Shown: positions 1-12,157, counted from the stretch's first letter. The stretch: DNA of 64,000 nucleotides from Melastoma dodecandrum (GCA_029817715.1 JARUPY010000150.1:124001-188000), one strand, 5' to 3'. The notes: a model not told the origin generated them from the sequence alone. Numbers and translations: made by a program.

Positions 1-931
1 TGAAGATGAAATTGAAGTGCTTCGGAGGAACTTGTTCAAAGAAGTTGAAATGAAGGACTTAGGGAACCTGAAGTACTTTCTTGGAATTGAGGTAATGAGA
101 TCGAGAAAAGGTATATTCATTTCCCAACGGAAATATATCCTAGATTTATTGGTCGAAACTGGTATGATTGATTGTAAGCCAGTTGAAACTCCGATGATGA
201 TAAATCATAGACTGCATATTGTGGAAAATGGGAAGCCAGTTGATCGAGAGAGGTATCAACGATTAGTGGGAAAACTAATTTATTTGTCCCACACGAGACC
301 GGATATTGCATATGCAGTAGGAGTGGTAAGTTAATTTATGCATAGTCCGCAGGTAGATCATATGGAGGCAGTAATGAAAATTGTAAGATATCTCAAGGGG
401 TCACCAGGACGAGGAATTGTGTTTCAGAATAATGATCATTTGAAGATACAGGCATATACAGACGCTGACTGGGCAGGGAATCCACTGGACAGAAGATCTA
501 CCTCGGGGTATTTTGCCATGGTAGGAGGAAACCTTGTAACTTGGAGAAGTAAAAAACAAAAGGTTGTTGCGTTGTCGAGTGCAGAAGCTGAATTTCGAGG
601 GATGACCAAGGGATTAACTGAGATCCTATGGATTCGAAAACTCATGACAGATTTAGGTCTTCTAGTCAATGGGACATGCAGGCTAATGTGCGACAATAAG
701 GCGGCAATCAGTATATCAGAAAATCCAGTACAACATGACAGGACAAAACATGTGGAAGTTGACAGGCACTTCATCAAGGAGAAACTGGAAGAAGGAATTG
801 TAGAATTTCCATTTGTACGGTCAGAAGATAAATTGGCAGATATTCTCACAAAAGCAGTTAGGGAAAGAATCTTTCAGGAAACATTGATCAAGTTGGGTAT
901 TGGTGATCCCACTATCCAACTTGAGGGGGAG
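1..931 (+). pseudogene. 3' end of a Ty1/Copia polyprotein (reverse transcriptase C-terminus and RNase H), broken
   Basis: The frame reads from the window edge through the end of a Copia reverse transcriptase (LKYFLGIEV, then YLSHTRPDIAYAVGVVS) into a Copia RNase H domain (DADWAGNPLDRRSTSGY, VALSSAEAEF, CDNKAAISI, TKHVEVDRHF, DILTKA). A TAA at 332-334 interrupts the same frame where the family has a Gln (VVS-x-FMHSP); one C-to-T change explains it. The second half runs open to a stop at 974-976, a little past the putative polypurine tract TTGAGGGGGAG (921-931). The 5' part of the element is outside the window. It is a dead fragment upstream of the glucanase-like gene. The Copia assignment is firm. 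Confidence 0.93.
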
Positions 932-1116
932 TGTGAGAAAAATCCGAAAATAATTGGGAGCAATTATGGGCAATAAAATCGTTTTTTATTTATAGCCAAT
1001 TGATATGTTGCCAGATATAGAGAAATGTAATGCCTAGTAGACAATTGTCTGTGAACAAATAAAAACAAAAACTTTCTAGTCGATCTTTTCTTTTCTTTTA
1101 TCTTTCTTTGATAACA
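932..1116 (+). repeat. Putative 3' LTR of the Copia fragment
   Basis: It starts with TGTGAG directly after the polypurine tract and could end at ATAACA, giving a TG...CA segment of about 185 bp. Without the 5' LTR the right border is a guess. The stop codon of the preceding reading frame lies inside it. Confidence 0.4.
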
Positions 1117-1855
1117 GAAAAGGGGTCAAAATGTGCAATTCCCGGAATGAAATGAAGTTATTTTGGATGAGATTCTTTTGAGATTTCAAGGTCATGTAGG
1201 AATCGAGAGATAAGGCTTGAATCTTGAGATGTACTAACAATGTTTCGAAGATTGTGTGTTTTAGGCCGTCTTACAACCCATTTGTTTGTGTTTGGTGGCA
1301 GATTGTATAGGATTCTAATGAGTTTTTTGTCACTCACACGTACTTAGTTTAGATATTTTTAAATAGAAGTGAGAGCTTTCATGTATTAAATTAGTTTTGA
1401 ATATTAATGGAAATTACATAAAGTTTTTGTAAATCGTAAATCGGTGGCCTGTTGAACTGAACCGCTGCTAATCCCTGACGTGTCCTTTTGTTTTAATTAT
1501 TATTATTATTTGTTTTTTTGGGACGTGTGGTTTTTCCTTTTACTTTTAAGCTTGGGGTAAGGGGAAAATGGCTTTTGGATTATGTATTTGGAGAGGAGGT
1601 GAGGGGAGGGACCGGAAGTAAACCCTGACTTCTGCTCCTGGTGCTGTCATGTCTACTTTTTTTGTCTTGTTGTATTTGAAAAAGAAAATGAAATAAAGCA
1701 GACCTTTTCCATTTAGTGGCGTTGCCATGCATTTGAAGTTCAAGTGTAAGGGTGTTAATTTAAGCCATAAAAGTTCATACATTTTAAAATTCTTAATTCT
1801 CAGAGGAAGGAAAAAAGGGAAAAGTAACTCTCCCGGCGGACAGTGGCTTGTGTCG
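1117..1855. other. Intergenic and upstream region of the GH17 gene
   Basis: This AT-rich stretch shows no convincing gene, RNA gene or repeat. Both strands have only short chance ORFs that overlap the downstream gene. It should hold the promoter and 5' leader of the glucanase-like gene, but no core promoter motif stands out. Confidence 0.5.
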
Positions 1856-3605
1856 ATGACGACGTCTCCCCTTTCCACCCTCCCCGGTGTTGCTACTGCT
1901 CTTCTTCTTCTTCTTCTCCTCATCCTTGTCCTAGAAAGGACAGCCCCGGTATGGTGCTCTGTTCCTGGAACCTTAGGGGTGAACTGGGGCACTTGTGCTT
2001 CCCAACCCCTTCCTCCCCACAAAGTCGTGAACCTCCTCAAGTCCAACAAAATCCCCAGAGTGAAGCTCCCTGATGCCAACCCCGACGTTCTCCGTGCTCT
2101 CTCCGGCTCTGGTATCTCCGTTACCCTCGGTATCCCCGACGACCTTCTCCCTACCCTTAACTCCTCCCTCAAATCCGCCGAGGGATGGGTCCACGACAAC
2201 CTCACTCGCTATGTCCCTGGTGTCAAGATCCAGTACGACCCCCTCCCCTCTTTTCATGCTTGTTCCCTTTTCTTTATCCTCTTTTCCCTGTTTTGGTGTA
2301 TTTGCTGGATGACACGAAAAACTGGGACAAAAGAAAAACTAGGTCCTTTAGGATGGACTTGGGTACCTAATACCGGCGGTAACCAATGGCCTTTTTTTGA
2401 CCTGGGGGTTCATGGGGGAGGGGGGTGCTTGTTCTTTTCTGACCCATTTTCAAGGCTCACTTTCTATGTGCAGGTACGTTGCCGTGGGAAATGATCCATT
2501 CCTTTCGATTAACGGAGACAGGTTCCATCCCTTTGTCCTCGGAGCAGCCATTAACATCCAGGCAGCTCTTGTCAGATCAAACTTAGCAAGCAGGGTCAAG
2601 GTTGTGGTGCCCTGCTCCTACGACTCCTTTCAAACTGAATCTGGCCTACCTTCTGGGGGACGCTTCAGGCTGGACATCAACGAAACCGTGGGACGACTTC
2701 TAACCTTCCATTCCCAACACCAGTCCCCTCTATTCGCCTCCCTTTCGCCTTTCCTGAGCTATCACCTGGGCAAAAACATTTCCCTCGAGCTCGTGCTCTT
2801 TAAGGGAGATGCTCACCCTCTTAACGATAGTGGGGCGACGTATATCAATGCATTGGACTTGAGCTATGATACCTTGGTGTCTGCCTTGATCCACGCTGGA
2901 TTTCCTCAGATGGAAATAGTCATTTCACAGATTGGTTGGCCAACAGATGGAGCAGCCAATGCGACATTGCTCATTGCTGAGGATTTCATGAAGGGACTGG
3001 TCAAGCATGTTGGGAGTAACACAGGGTCCCCACTCAGGCCAAAAAATCCGCCTGTTGAGACATACGTCCAAAGTCTTATTGATGAAGATGGGAGGAGTGT
3101 GGTGTTGGGTAATTTTGAGAGACACTGGGGCCTGTTTACCTTTGATGGTCAAGCGAAGTATGATGTTGACTTGGGCATGGGTTCTGAGAAGCTGGTGAAT
3201 GCACACGATGTGGAGTACCTCCCGGCCAAATGGTGTGTTGTTAACAGTGATAAGGACTTGAGTAATGTGACAACAAGTGCTATTGGTGCATGTTCCGTGG
3301 CAGACTGCTCGGTGTTGTCTCCAGGCGGAAGCTGTTATGGCATCAGTTGGCCGGGGAACGTCTCCTATGCATTTAACAGCTACTTCCAGCAGCAGGATCA
3401 GAGGGCGGATAGCTGTTACTTTGGTGGGTTGGGATTAATCACAAAGGTGGATCCTTCAGTTGGTAGTTGCAGATTCTCAGTTGGACTGCAAACATCGTCT
3501 TCAACGGCAACCACGGCAACCAGCATCACTCCCTGTCTTATGATGGCCGTGAGTTGTTTCCTCGTCCGTATTTTAAGCTTTGCCATATGGAAAATTTCCC
3601 CATGA
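1856..3605 (+). CDS. GH17-X8 (beta-1,3-glucanase-like) cell-wall protein lacking both usual catalytic glutamates
   Basis: Two exons, join(1856..2232, 2474..3605), 502 aa. The donor CA|GTACG and acceptor TGTGCAG|GTACG restore the family motif YVAVGN across the junction. The N-terminus has a Leu-rich signal peptide, followed by GVNWGT, the usual GH17 start. The GH17 domain spans about residues 35-370, with IGWPTDG and FERHWG motifs. The X8/CBM43 callose-binding domain spans about 379-459 with spaced Cys residues (WCVV, CSVADC, YAFNSYFQ). The hydrophobic C-terminus after a Ser/Thr-rich stretch may be a GPI signal, though it contains charged residues. It resembles the plant glucan endo-1,3-beta-glucosidase 5/6 group, which acts at the cell surface on callose. 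Two changes are odd: the acid/base Glu of VGNE is Asp133, and the nucleophile Glu before IGWP is Gln278 (CAG at 2928). Binding may remain without hydrolysis. Gene structure is confident; activity is doubtful. Confidence 0.9.
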
Positions 3606-4009
3606 GCGTGAGTGAATCCGATGCAATTTTTTTTTCCTCTCCTGTACCTTGTTTTATCCAATGTAGTTTTCTAGCAGGGCAATCGCTCCTTAACTTTGAA
3701 GCTCCGATTTTACCGTTGGAGTGTGAGATCTACCGTTTTTTTTCTTTTGAAGAAATTGTAGAGGATACATTTTTTTTATATGAATCCAACCCGACAAGAA
3801 CAATTTTTGCCTCTCTAAACTGCAGTTTAACAGACAAAAATGTTTACGTATGGCATGACCTCTTTCTCACAAAGAAAGATATGGAATCAGGGGATGTTGT
3901 CGGGGGAGAAAGGAATTTAATAGTAAATGAGTTTTGTGGAGGTGAGGGGCTATATCAAACGCTTTACTCGTCATATCCAAAAGAACCCTGCCGCCTGCTG
4001 TTGTTGACT

Positions 4010-5490
4010 ATGGCTCGAAACACAGTGTCGACCTCCTCCTACTCCTCGCTCCGCCACGTGGTGGCCCTGCCTTACCCGGGTCGGGGACACATCAACCCCA
4101 TGATGAATTTGTGCAGGACCCTCTCCTCTGCTAGTCCCTACCTCCTTATAACCTTCGTTGTCACCGACGAATGGCTCTCCCTCATTGACCGCAGCCCCCT
4201 GGCCTCCATCCCCGACAACCTGCTCTTCTCCACCATCCCCAACGTCATCCCTTCCGAGTCCACCCGCGGCAACGACTTCTTGGGCTTTCTGGAGGCGGTG
4301 ATGACCAAGATGGAAGCTCCCCTGGAGCAGCTGCTTGACGGGTTTCAGCAAAGTCAACCCGCACCTTCTCTCCTGCTGTTCGACACCTGCCTGTGGTGGG
4401 TGGTGGGCGTGGGGGCCCGGAGGGGGATTCCTGTCGCCTCCTTCTGGACCCAGTCATCTGCCCGCCTCCTCCAGCAGCTCCGCCTCTTGCTGCGTCCTGG
4501 TACAAATGGATCTACAGAGACTGCTCCAATGCTGCTTTATTTTCTCGGCTGGTTTTAGAATTCTAGTTTCTCTCGCTTGCTATAATTCTTTTTGGTGGTT
4601 GTTAATAATCTGCAGGAGCAGGTGAAGGCGACGAGTCTGGTCAGCATCCCCAAGTGAGATTGCCAGAGTCACAGTCTCCCAATCCCAACACAAGCCTGGC
4701 AAAGAGCTTCAACTACGTTCGGGAATTCTTCAGGTGGGTTCCCAAGTCCCAGTATATCCTGCTGGCCTCCCCCGAAAAGCTTGAACCAGAGGCCGTGGAA
4801 GCTCTGAGGGCCGAACTTTTGATTCCCATTTACAGTGTGGGGCCGGTCATCCCTTACTTGCAGCTGCAATCCCCTCCCCAGATGGAGACGGGGAAAGCAG
4901 AGTATCTGAAATGGCTGGACAGTCAGCCGGAGGGGTCCGTCCTATACGTGTCGCTGGGGAGCTTCTTGCAGATTGCTAGGGAAAAGATGGAAGAGTTTGG
5001 GAGGGGGTTGAGGGCGAGTGAGGTAAGGTACCTGTGGGTGGTGCGGGAGGAATCAAAGGGGGTGGAGGAGATATGTGGGTGTGGGGAGAGGGGGAGGGTG
5101 ATAAGGTGGTGCGACCAGCTGAGGGTGTTGACGCACAAGTCGGTAGGGGGATTTTGGAGTCACTGCGGGTGGAATTCGACAGTGGAGGGGGTGTATGCGG
5201 GAGTAGCCTTCCTGACGTATCCAATAGCACTGGATCAGGACCACAACAGCCAGCTGGTGGTGGAGCAGTGGAGGATAGGGAGGAAGGTTGGGGATGGGGA
5301 TGGGGACATCGCTGGGCTGGTGAGGGAATTCATGGACGAGGCGAACGAAGGGAGCAGGGAGATGAGGAGAAGAGCACAACAACTAGGGGGAATATGCAGG
5401 GATGCCATCGGGAGAGGGGGTTCGTGTGAGGCTAACATTCGCTCCTTCCTCCATCAGCTTCAACTCTCTCCTCCTCCCACTTTTCCTTAA
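4010..5490 (+). CDS. UGT87A: UDP-glycosyltransferase, UGT87A-like
   Basis: Two exons, join(4010..4499, 4616..5490), 454 aa. The single intron (donor G|GTACAAAT, acceptor TCTGCAG|GAGCAGG) joins in phase. It is a family-1 plant glycosyltransferase, moving sugar from UDP-sugar to a small acceptor in the cytosol. The N-terminal PYPGRGHINPM holds the catalytic His27. The 44-residue PSPG donor-binding box runs from Trp328 (WCDQLRVL) to Gln371 (ALDQ) and contains HCGWNS. The wording of both motifs, with PSEL-type and WCDQLRVL signatures, matches the UGT87A group, where the Arabidopsis member is linked to flowering time. The acceptor cannot be read from sequence. One oddity in the PSPG box is Ala where GVP normally has Pro. 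The frame is open for about 540 bp upstream of this ATG by chance; the chosen Met gives the normal family start and length. Confidence 0.93.
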
Positions 5491-6148
5491 TCGACCATTC
5501 GGACAAAACGATAAGCCCTTTTTTATCCAAAAGCCCCAACTTCCTACCCGACCCAGCCCAACCCAACCCATTTAGACTCATTAAAAAGGGATCAAATCTC
5601 CACCGATTACATGCCTTTCCCACACGAGATCAAATCAAACAAAAAAAAAAAAAAAAAAAAAACAAAAGAAAAGAAAGAGAAAGGGAAAAGGATGTTGTTA
5701 AGAAACGGACAAATTAAGCGAGGAAGGGGGTGGTGGCTGTGTGTGGCAACATCTTGTGCATTGTTTGTTTGCAAAAGATGAAGGAGGAGGAATTTTTGAT
5801 CCATCTCAATTTCAATCTCCGTCTACTCCGTGGAGGGAAGTTTCGGGGCGGTCTATTTAATTTATTAAATTTTAAGATATTTTATTACACGACAGACCCG
5901 CCAAAGGAGAATAGCCGGTGGTTGTTATTTATATATGTATGTATGTATATACCATTCACGTTCATCGTAAGAAAAATCATTCCCCTAACCTAAAAAAAAA
6001 TTCCTAATCCTTCGAAGAAATCTTTGAATTCGGTCGGAAGTTTTTTTCTTTTCTTTTTTTTTTTTTTATAAAAATACCCTAGGCCCCTCTTTGGATTTTA
6101 TATTTTTGGTGGGGGTGGGGGTGGAATTGGGAGAGGAAGGAGTGCAGA
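5491..6148. other. Intergenic region with homopolymer tracts
   Basis: It contains an A-run at about 5640-5661 and a pyrimidine tract (TTTTCTTTTC, then a T-run) at about 6042-6068, shortly before the mitoferrin start. Such tracts are common in plant 5' leaders. No gene or mobile element is recognisable. Confidence 0.5.
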
Positions 6149-7661
6149 ATGGAGACTACGGATGCCGCCGCCGAGTTCCAGAAGATAGAGTTCAGACCCG
6201 ACTTCCAGCCCGATATCTCCCTCGCCTCCCCCGCCACCCACGACGGCCTCCGCTTCTGGCAATTCATGGTCTCCGGCTCCATCGCTGGTTCCATCGAGCA
6301 CATGGCCATGTTCCCCGTCGACACCCTCAAGACCCGTATGCAGGCCCTTGGTTCCTGCCCCATCCGCTCCGTCACCCTCCGTGACGCCCTCCTCTCCATC
6401 CTCAAGTCGGACGGCCTCCTCGGCCTCTACCGCGGCATCGGCGCCATGGGTCTTGGCGCCGGCCCCGCCCACGCTGTCTACTTCTCCATCTACGAGGTCT
6501 CCAAGGAATTCTTCTCCCGCGATAACCCTAACAACCCCGCCGTCCACGCCGTCTCGGGGGTCTTCGCTACTGTTGCCAGCGACACCGTCCTCACCCCCAT
6601 GGACATGGTCAAGCAGAGGCTCCAGCTTCACAACACTCCTTACAAGGGCATCTCCGATTGTGTCCGCAGTGTTCTTAAGGACGAGGGGCTCCGAGCCTTC
6701 TACGCCTCTTACCGTACCACCGTCTTCATGAACGCCCCCTTCACCGCCGTTCACTTCTCCACTTACGAGGCTGCCAAGAGGTGCCTGATGGAGGTTTCTC
6801 CTGAGAGCGTGGACGATGAAGGATGGGTAGTCCATGCCACAGCTGGCGCTGCTGCAGGCGCTCTGGCTGCTGCCATCACCACTCCCCTTGATGTCGTCAA
6901 GACTCAGCTGCAGTGCCAGGTATTCTTTGTCCCAGTTGCTATGACTCCATGGCTACTAATCTTCGATGCAAAAAATAACGAATGTGGTTTTGAGTTTGAG
7001 GTAATAAATAGCATTGTTCCAGACTAGGAGGTCCTTCTATTTAAGGCTGTGACGATGGGGTTTGATATTTCCATCCGAGTTACTTTTGCAAGGAACAAAA
7101 TCCATCCGTGAAGGATAATTTTAACTGTTGTGTACTAAGATGCAATCAAAAGGAAAATTGAGAAAACTAAGAATCTCATAGACGCGTGCCTAATCAGCAG
7201 GAAAATTGAGAAGAATTAAGAATCCATAGTCGCGTGCCTGCCTCTCTCAGCTAATGTAGAAAGTGCCAAAAGTGTCCGCTTCAAATTCTCTAGGTGAAAA
7301 TACCGGAATACACCCCCTCCCTCTGTTGTGCAGAATTATAATTCCATGCTACTTGTGGGGCATCCAAGCTATGTTATCTCAACTTTCCTTACATGGGGTT
7401 GCAACAAAATAAGTAGAGTTTCTCGCCGCAGCATCTGACCATTAACCTTCTGATCTGCAGGGTGTTTGCGGATGTGATAGATTTAAGAGCGGATCAATGA
7501 GGGATGTAATTCGAGTAATAGTGGATAAGGATGGATACAAAGGGCTTATGAGAGGGTGGATACCCAGGATGCTCTTCCATGCTCCTGCTGCTGCAATCTG
7601 CTGGTCCACATATGAGGCTTGTAAGGCATTCTTTCAACAACTTAATGGCAACGGAACTTGA
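6149..7661 (+). CDS. MIT: Mitoferrin-type mitochondrial iron carrier (SLC25 family)
   Basis: Two exons, join(6149..6919, 7461..7661), 323 aa. The donor CAG|GTATTC and acceptor CTGCAG|GGTGTT keep phase 0. Three mitochondrial-carrier repeats are visible, each with the PX[DE]XX[KR] signature: PVDTLKTR, PMDMVKQR and PLDVVKTQ. The start FWQFMVSGSIAGSIEHMAMF and the HAVYFSIYE and HFSTYEA segments are typical of plant mitoferrins, which import iron across the inner mitochondrial membrane for Fe-S cluster and haem synthesis. Exon 1 is strongly C-rich at third positions, while exon 2 is much less so. The last carrier helix is complete (APAAAICWSTYEACKAFF). Unspliced reading of exon 1 would stop at 7025-7027 inside the intron. 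Confidence is high for the family and good for the iron role. Confidence 0.93.
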
Positions 7662-8196
7662 AGAACGGTTCTTACAAGGGTTGTTCCTTGCTAATTACAT
7701 GCCCGTGGCACCTATACACAGACGGGGGACCCCAGCCACCAGATTCCTGCTTGGAATGCCTTGCATTCTCGTGACCTGAGAATTGGCTCAGGGTCGGTCC
7801 TGATGTTGGCTTCAACGGACCAGCCAACTTATGTAAATTTATGTAATGAATACCAACGCTGGAGGTTGCGATAGGGATAATACGGTTGATTTCTGTGTGG
7901 AAGCTACAGTCCTCACCCGCATGAGCTCTTTTCCTTTATCTCTTTACGACCTCACCCAAAATTTGCAATTTAAGAAAGTTGGGCACACGACCCGGGTTCT
8001 CGTTCCCCATTTATTCTTCCATCATGCTGCAGTCTTCCCCTCACCTCAACCCTAAAATAATATAAAATTTAGTTCCTCTAACACATCAAAGCAAAATTTG
8101 GTTTCTCATGCCCAATCCCGCGCCTGGTCCTCCTATGCAGTCTGCTTGTGCGCAACCAATAAGCAGAACATATATTTATAATTTTGTTATTAACTC
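7662..8196. other. 3' regions between the convergent mitoferrin and MCAT genes
   Basis: This 535-bp stretch separates the stop codons of two genes pointing at each other. It should contain both 3' UTRs. No separate gene is supported. Confidence 0.6.
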
Positions 8197-10443
8197 TCAA
8201 GCAGAGATGTTCTCGATTTCTGCACTCTTGTCCATCCTCTTCACTATGCCGGCAATAACCTGCCACGGGGAACTCTGCTAGGTCATGATGTACTTACTAA
8301 AAGCTACAAATGAACCTCTGCTGTTTTGCTTACCTTTCCTGGTCCTAATTCATAACTCTTTTGCAGTCCCTTCCCCAGCAACGTCTTTATTGTTGTTTCC
8401 CACTGGACTGGGGATGTCACCTGTGATTGGCATAAGAGTCATGCCTCAGAAGATTGACTAATAGCAGGGACTAGAATTCCAAACCCGTCTGGACCTGATT
8501 AGCCAATATCTTCTTGATAGATTCTGGATCAGCATGTGGTTTAGCATCCACATTTGAAATTACTGGTATTCTTGGAGTTCTTATCTCTGTTGCAGCTAGC
8601 GCTGCTTCCAATCTTGATACTGCCGGTTTCATGAAACTAGTATGAAAGGCACCCGCAACAGCCAGTCGCACCTATAAAGATTAGGACATTAAGCCAGACG
8701 CTACGCCTAACCCACCTTTTCTTCTCAAATAAATTCTTTTATTGGTTTTTCTCCAATATTTTAAGAAAGAACCACATGGGAGAATACCGTCATTCGAGCC
8801 TTGAAAGACTTGGCCCTAGCTTCAACTGCTTCTACACCTTTCAAGCCTCCGGAGACTGCATAATTACCCTGTGAAAAGAGCGGCCAGCCACATCAAATAA
8901 CATGCCGGGAATAGTCAACCATTAAGATATATTCAACAAATCAGGGATCTCACAGGGCATAAGTAGTTTGCAATCTGAACTTGATTATCCTCATCAACAT
9001 CCTTGTTGGCTGCATCGCAGAGTAGTTGCACCTTTTCAACATCTAATCCAATTACACTGACCATGGCACTCTTAGCTGCATCTGCAGCTTCCTATTTGAA
9101 AATTCAGACCACATACAATCATAATATGGTAATGCCCAAATATTAAGGATTTGAATCAGGACATAGAGATCCATCAATCAGCGATGACCATCAAGTATTC
9201 ACCTGCATTGCCTCACCCCGCAGTTTGACCAACTTAAGCCCATCCTCGAAGCTACCATTAGATACAATATAATTTAGACAGATGAAATAACCATTGGTGT
9301 GATACAAACTATAACTAATAAGCATTGAATGGTTGGATAACCAACAGGGCAACGACCATAGGGCACCGAATAGAGATATCTACAGAAACATCTTGTGAAC
9401 ACCCTGAAGATGAAGGCATAGAAACAACGAAGGGAGCTTCTAACTGTGGCAAAAAAAAAAAAAAAGAATGCACATATCGAGGCTATCTGCATTGTGTCTC
9501 TAGGTAACAATAAAATACAGAAGGGGATGAGCTTGCAAGATTAGTAGATAATCATCACTAATAATTCCAATTCTCACTGGTAATGAGATCACTACCTGAA
9601 AGCTCCAGCAAATGCAAGTGCCGTGTATTCACCCAAACTCAAGCCACAAGTGACATCAATCGAGTCAATGATGTGCTGACCGCCATCCCTCGCTCGCAGA
9701 ATCTCGACTGCAGCCAGGCTAGTAACATATATTGCGGGCTGCAAGGTGATAAGGAGTTGAGCCGAGCTAGAAGTTACCAACGAGATTACAATTCCGATGA
9801 AACCAACAGAAGGCAGGGTGGAGGGGGCAGTACCTGGCTTAAGACAGTCGAATCGAGTTTTTCTTTTGGTCCGTTGATGCAGACATCGAGGAGGTCGAAC
9901 CTGGAAGACATGGAGACGCACGCCGTATAGGATGCGGGGATGATGAGGCAGACATAAGAAGAGATGGTCAGGAAAAGGAATACCCGAGGATGTCTTTAGC
10001 CCTGTCGTAAAGTACTAGGGCGGAAGGCAAGCCCTGAGCCTCCTTCCCCATCCCAACAGCCTGCGCCCCCTGAAAAGGGAAGATGATATATATGAGCCAT
10101 CCAGGGTCCAAGATCCAAAAAGGTGTGGGAGGAGGGAAGGGGCAAAGGGAAGAGAGTGACAGACCTGACCAGGAAAGAGGAAGGCGGAAGAGGACTTGTA
10201 GTCGGAGAAGAGGTCGTCGGGAACGACATTAGAGGCTCGGATGGGAGTAGTGAGGCGGCGGAATCGGGAGGGGCAAGTATGGCGGGACGGAGGAAGGGAT
10301 TTAGCGGAAGGGAGGAGCGAGAGGGAGGAGGAGAAGCAGGGCGTCATCATCGTCGTCGTCGCCGTCATCGTCATTGTATTGCTACTACGGACGAGGAGGA
10401 TGCGATGGTTTTGAGGCAACCGCAACTGCAGGCAGGCGCGCAT
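8197..10443 (-). CDS. MCAT: Plastid malonyl-CoA:ACP malonyltransferase (FabD type)
   Basis: Ten exons, complement(join(8197..8259, 8334..8420, 8495..8671, 8788..8868, 8954..9091, 9203..9251, 9596..9738, 9834..9900, 9984..10069, 10165..10443)); all junctions are GT-AG and all phases fit, giving 389 aa, near the usual plant length. It moves malonyl from CoA to ACP for plastid fatty acid synthesis. The first about 65 residues are Ser/Thr/Arg-rich, a likely transit peptide. FLFPGQGAQAVGMG opens the mature domain. The active-site Ser178 lies in CGLSLGEYTAL and the catalytic His291 in AGAFHTSF. The C-terminus has SYELGPGKVIAGIVKR. The start is uncertain between Met1 and in-frame Mets 24-33 residues further in, which changes only the transit peptide. 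It converges on the mitoferrin gene. No defect was found. Confidence 0.95.
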
Positions 10444-11019
10444 TTGGTCATTGAAAGGGGAAGGAAAGGGGCGGAGTTTTCCAAGCGCGGGGCAGCTGCC
10501 TTTTTCTTTTTTCTAATTAATTTCTCAATACGACTTAATTAAAAATTATTTATTAAGAAAGTAAATATTTTTTTAAATAACAATGATTCATTGTGTATTC
10601 ATTTTTTCTCATTCATGTTAAAATTGAAAAATAAGAGTAGTTAAATTTAATATATCACATGTCAAGCTCTAAACGACTAGTCGAGCCATTTTAAATTTAA
10701 CACAAACACCTGCTAATTTTGCATACTATTTCAAATTTTCGAGTATCAACAACACAATTTATCATATGGTCGCACATATCATTTAATTATCATCAGTCGA
10801 GGATAACAACACCGAATGTACACCTCTAGCTGAAAAACAATATAAAATTAAAAGCAGTGCTAACATTAGATCGTAGAGATTTCATGATGTGAATATTAAC
10901 TCAGCAAAATGCATTAGGTTGACAACATTTGAAAGCTGAGATATATCGTGAATGATATGATAGGAAACCACTAAGCTGTACGTTGCATATTTGAAAACAT
11001 GACATACGCGCTAGATTAC
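10444..11019. other. AT-rich intergenic region upstream of MCAT
   Basis: It holds the MCAT promoter side (10444 onward on the minus strand) and AT-rich DNA. No coding, RNA or transposon signal was seen. Confidence 0.5.
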
Positions 11020-11981
11020 CCAATTACTACTTGGACGGTCAAGACAACTGGCGAGAACGTGTGCCGCTAATTTGCTTCTTTATTATCGAATGACACTATT
11101 CAGACAGGGTCGTTCGGCAATTTGGAGACGAGCAACTCATACCTGGTACCTGTGATACTGAAGCACGCCTCTATCGGATTGACATGCGCGGAAAGCAATT
11201 CGACAATTGGATGTACATCCACGCCAAATACATCGAGTTATGGCATCATCGAGGTAGCCACATCATTTCTTTACGCTGGGGGCAAGAGATGACTACAATA
11301 CGTGGTACATGCGTCACTTTTGTCCTCATCTATCACACACGGGCGTCATGCTGAGCATAGTGGTAAGTACAATAACTATTATCATCATTAATGTATAAAT
11401 CATTGTATTAATATACTTTCTTCGCAGACGCAACAAATGCGCGACATTTCTATTCGATTCGTGGAATTACAGCACATCGCCGGTCTCGCTAGGGCCATAG
11501 CTTCTTGAGAGAGTTTACCCCGATGTGTTTGTATGGACGTGGTGAAGGGCCAGCGGATGAGGACGAGTTTGAAGCTGAGCCAGCGAATGAAGAACATGAG
11601 GAGGAGGAGGAGGAGGAGGAAGAGCAGCAGCAGGAGGAGGAGGAAGACGAGGAGGAGGGGGAGCAGCAGAAGCAGGAGGAAGAGGAAGAGGAGAAACATG
11701 AAGACAATCAGGTTGACATGTTTGACGTTGATGAGTTCATTATACAGTCGCAGGAGAACGTGGTGTATTCGTCTCTTGTGATTGATCCGACTCCAGTGGA
11801 TGCCTTTCGAACTCCAGCAGCATATGCCTCTATGTCATCCACTCCCGTGGCACCAAGGAAGATCAGGAGGGATCGACCACCCGTAGGTGATGCATATGAC
11901 TCTTCTTCTCAGCTAACGCAAATGGACTCTCAGCGGCGGTTTGGAGCCTTCTTCTACTCGTGGCGCAAATTAAAAAAATAG
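11020..11981 (+). pseudogene. Plant mobile domain (PMD, aminotransferase-like) pseudogene
   Basis: From 11043 the + strand reads DNWRERVPLICFFIIE, a stop (TGA at 11091, where the family has Trp before HY), then SDRVVRQFG and MRGKQFDNWMYIHAKYIELW. This is the C-terminal part of the transposon-derived plant mobile domain found in MAIN-like genes. Around 11285 the frame shifts, after which DDYNTWYMRHF continues the homology. A plausible intron (GTGGTAAGTA to TTCGCAG at about 11362-11428) precedes TQQMRDISIRF, and a stop at 11506-11508 follows. The last open part (11505-11981) has a long Glu/Gln tract coded by GAG/CAG runs, a common tail of such proteins. With stops and a frameshift it is a decayed copy. 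The N-terminal half is missing. Confidence 0.75.
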
Positions 11982-12157
11982 ATTGATTACGTACTTTGTA
12001 TCGACTTTGGTATTTAACTTGTCATATACTTCCTTTTGATTTAAACTTTTGTGAAAGATTGGTTGCATTACTGCCATTGTGTCATGAGTATTATGTGCAT
12101 TACATGTGTGATCGTAATCGAAATTTGTTTTTTTTTTTTGTGTCTGAGGAAACTCGA

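Noticed and set aside
2233..2473. Reading through the GH17 intron (continuous frames on both sides)
   Set aside because: The intron breaks the conserved YVAVGN motif, and the GT-AG junction restores it exactly.
3467..4009. Open frame upstream of the UGT start as an N-terminal extension
   Set aside because: It overlaps the end of the GH17 gene in another frame and encodes nothing typical of the family. The Met at 4010 gives the normal UGT length.
11505..11981. Acidic Glu/Gln-rich ORF as a real small gene
   Set aside because: It continues the reading of the broken PMD gene and its Met follows a stop. The long Glu tract keeps any frame open.
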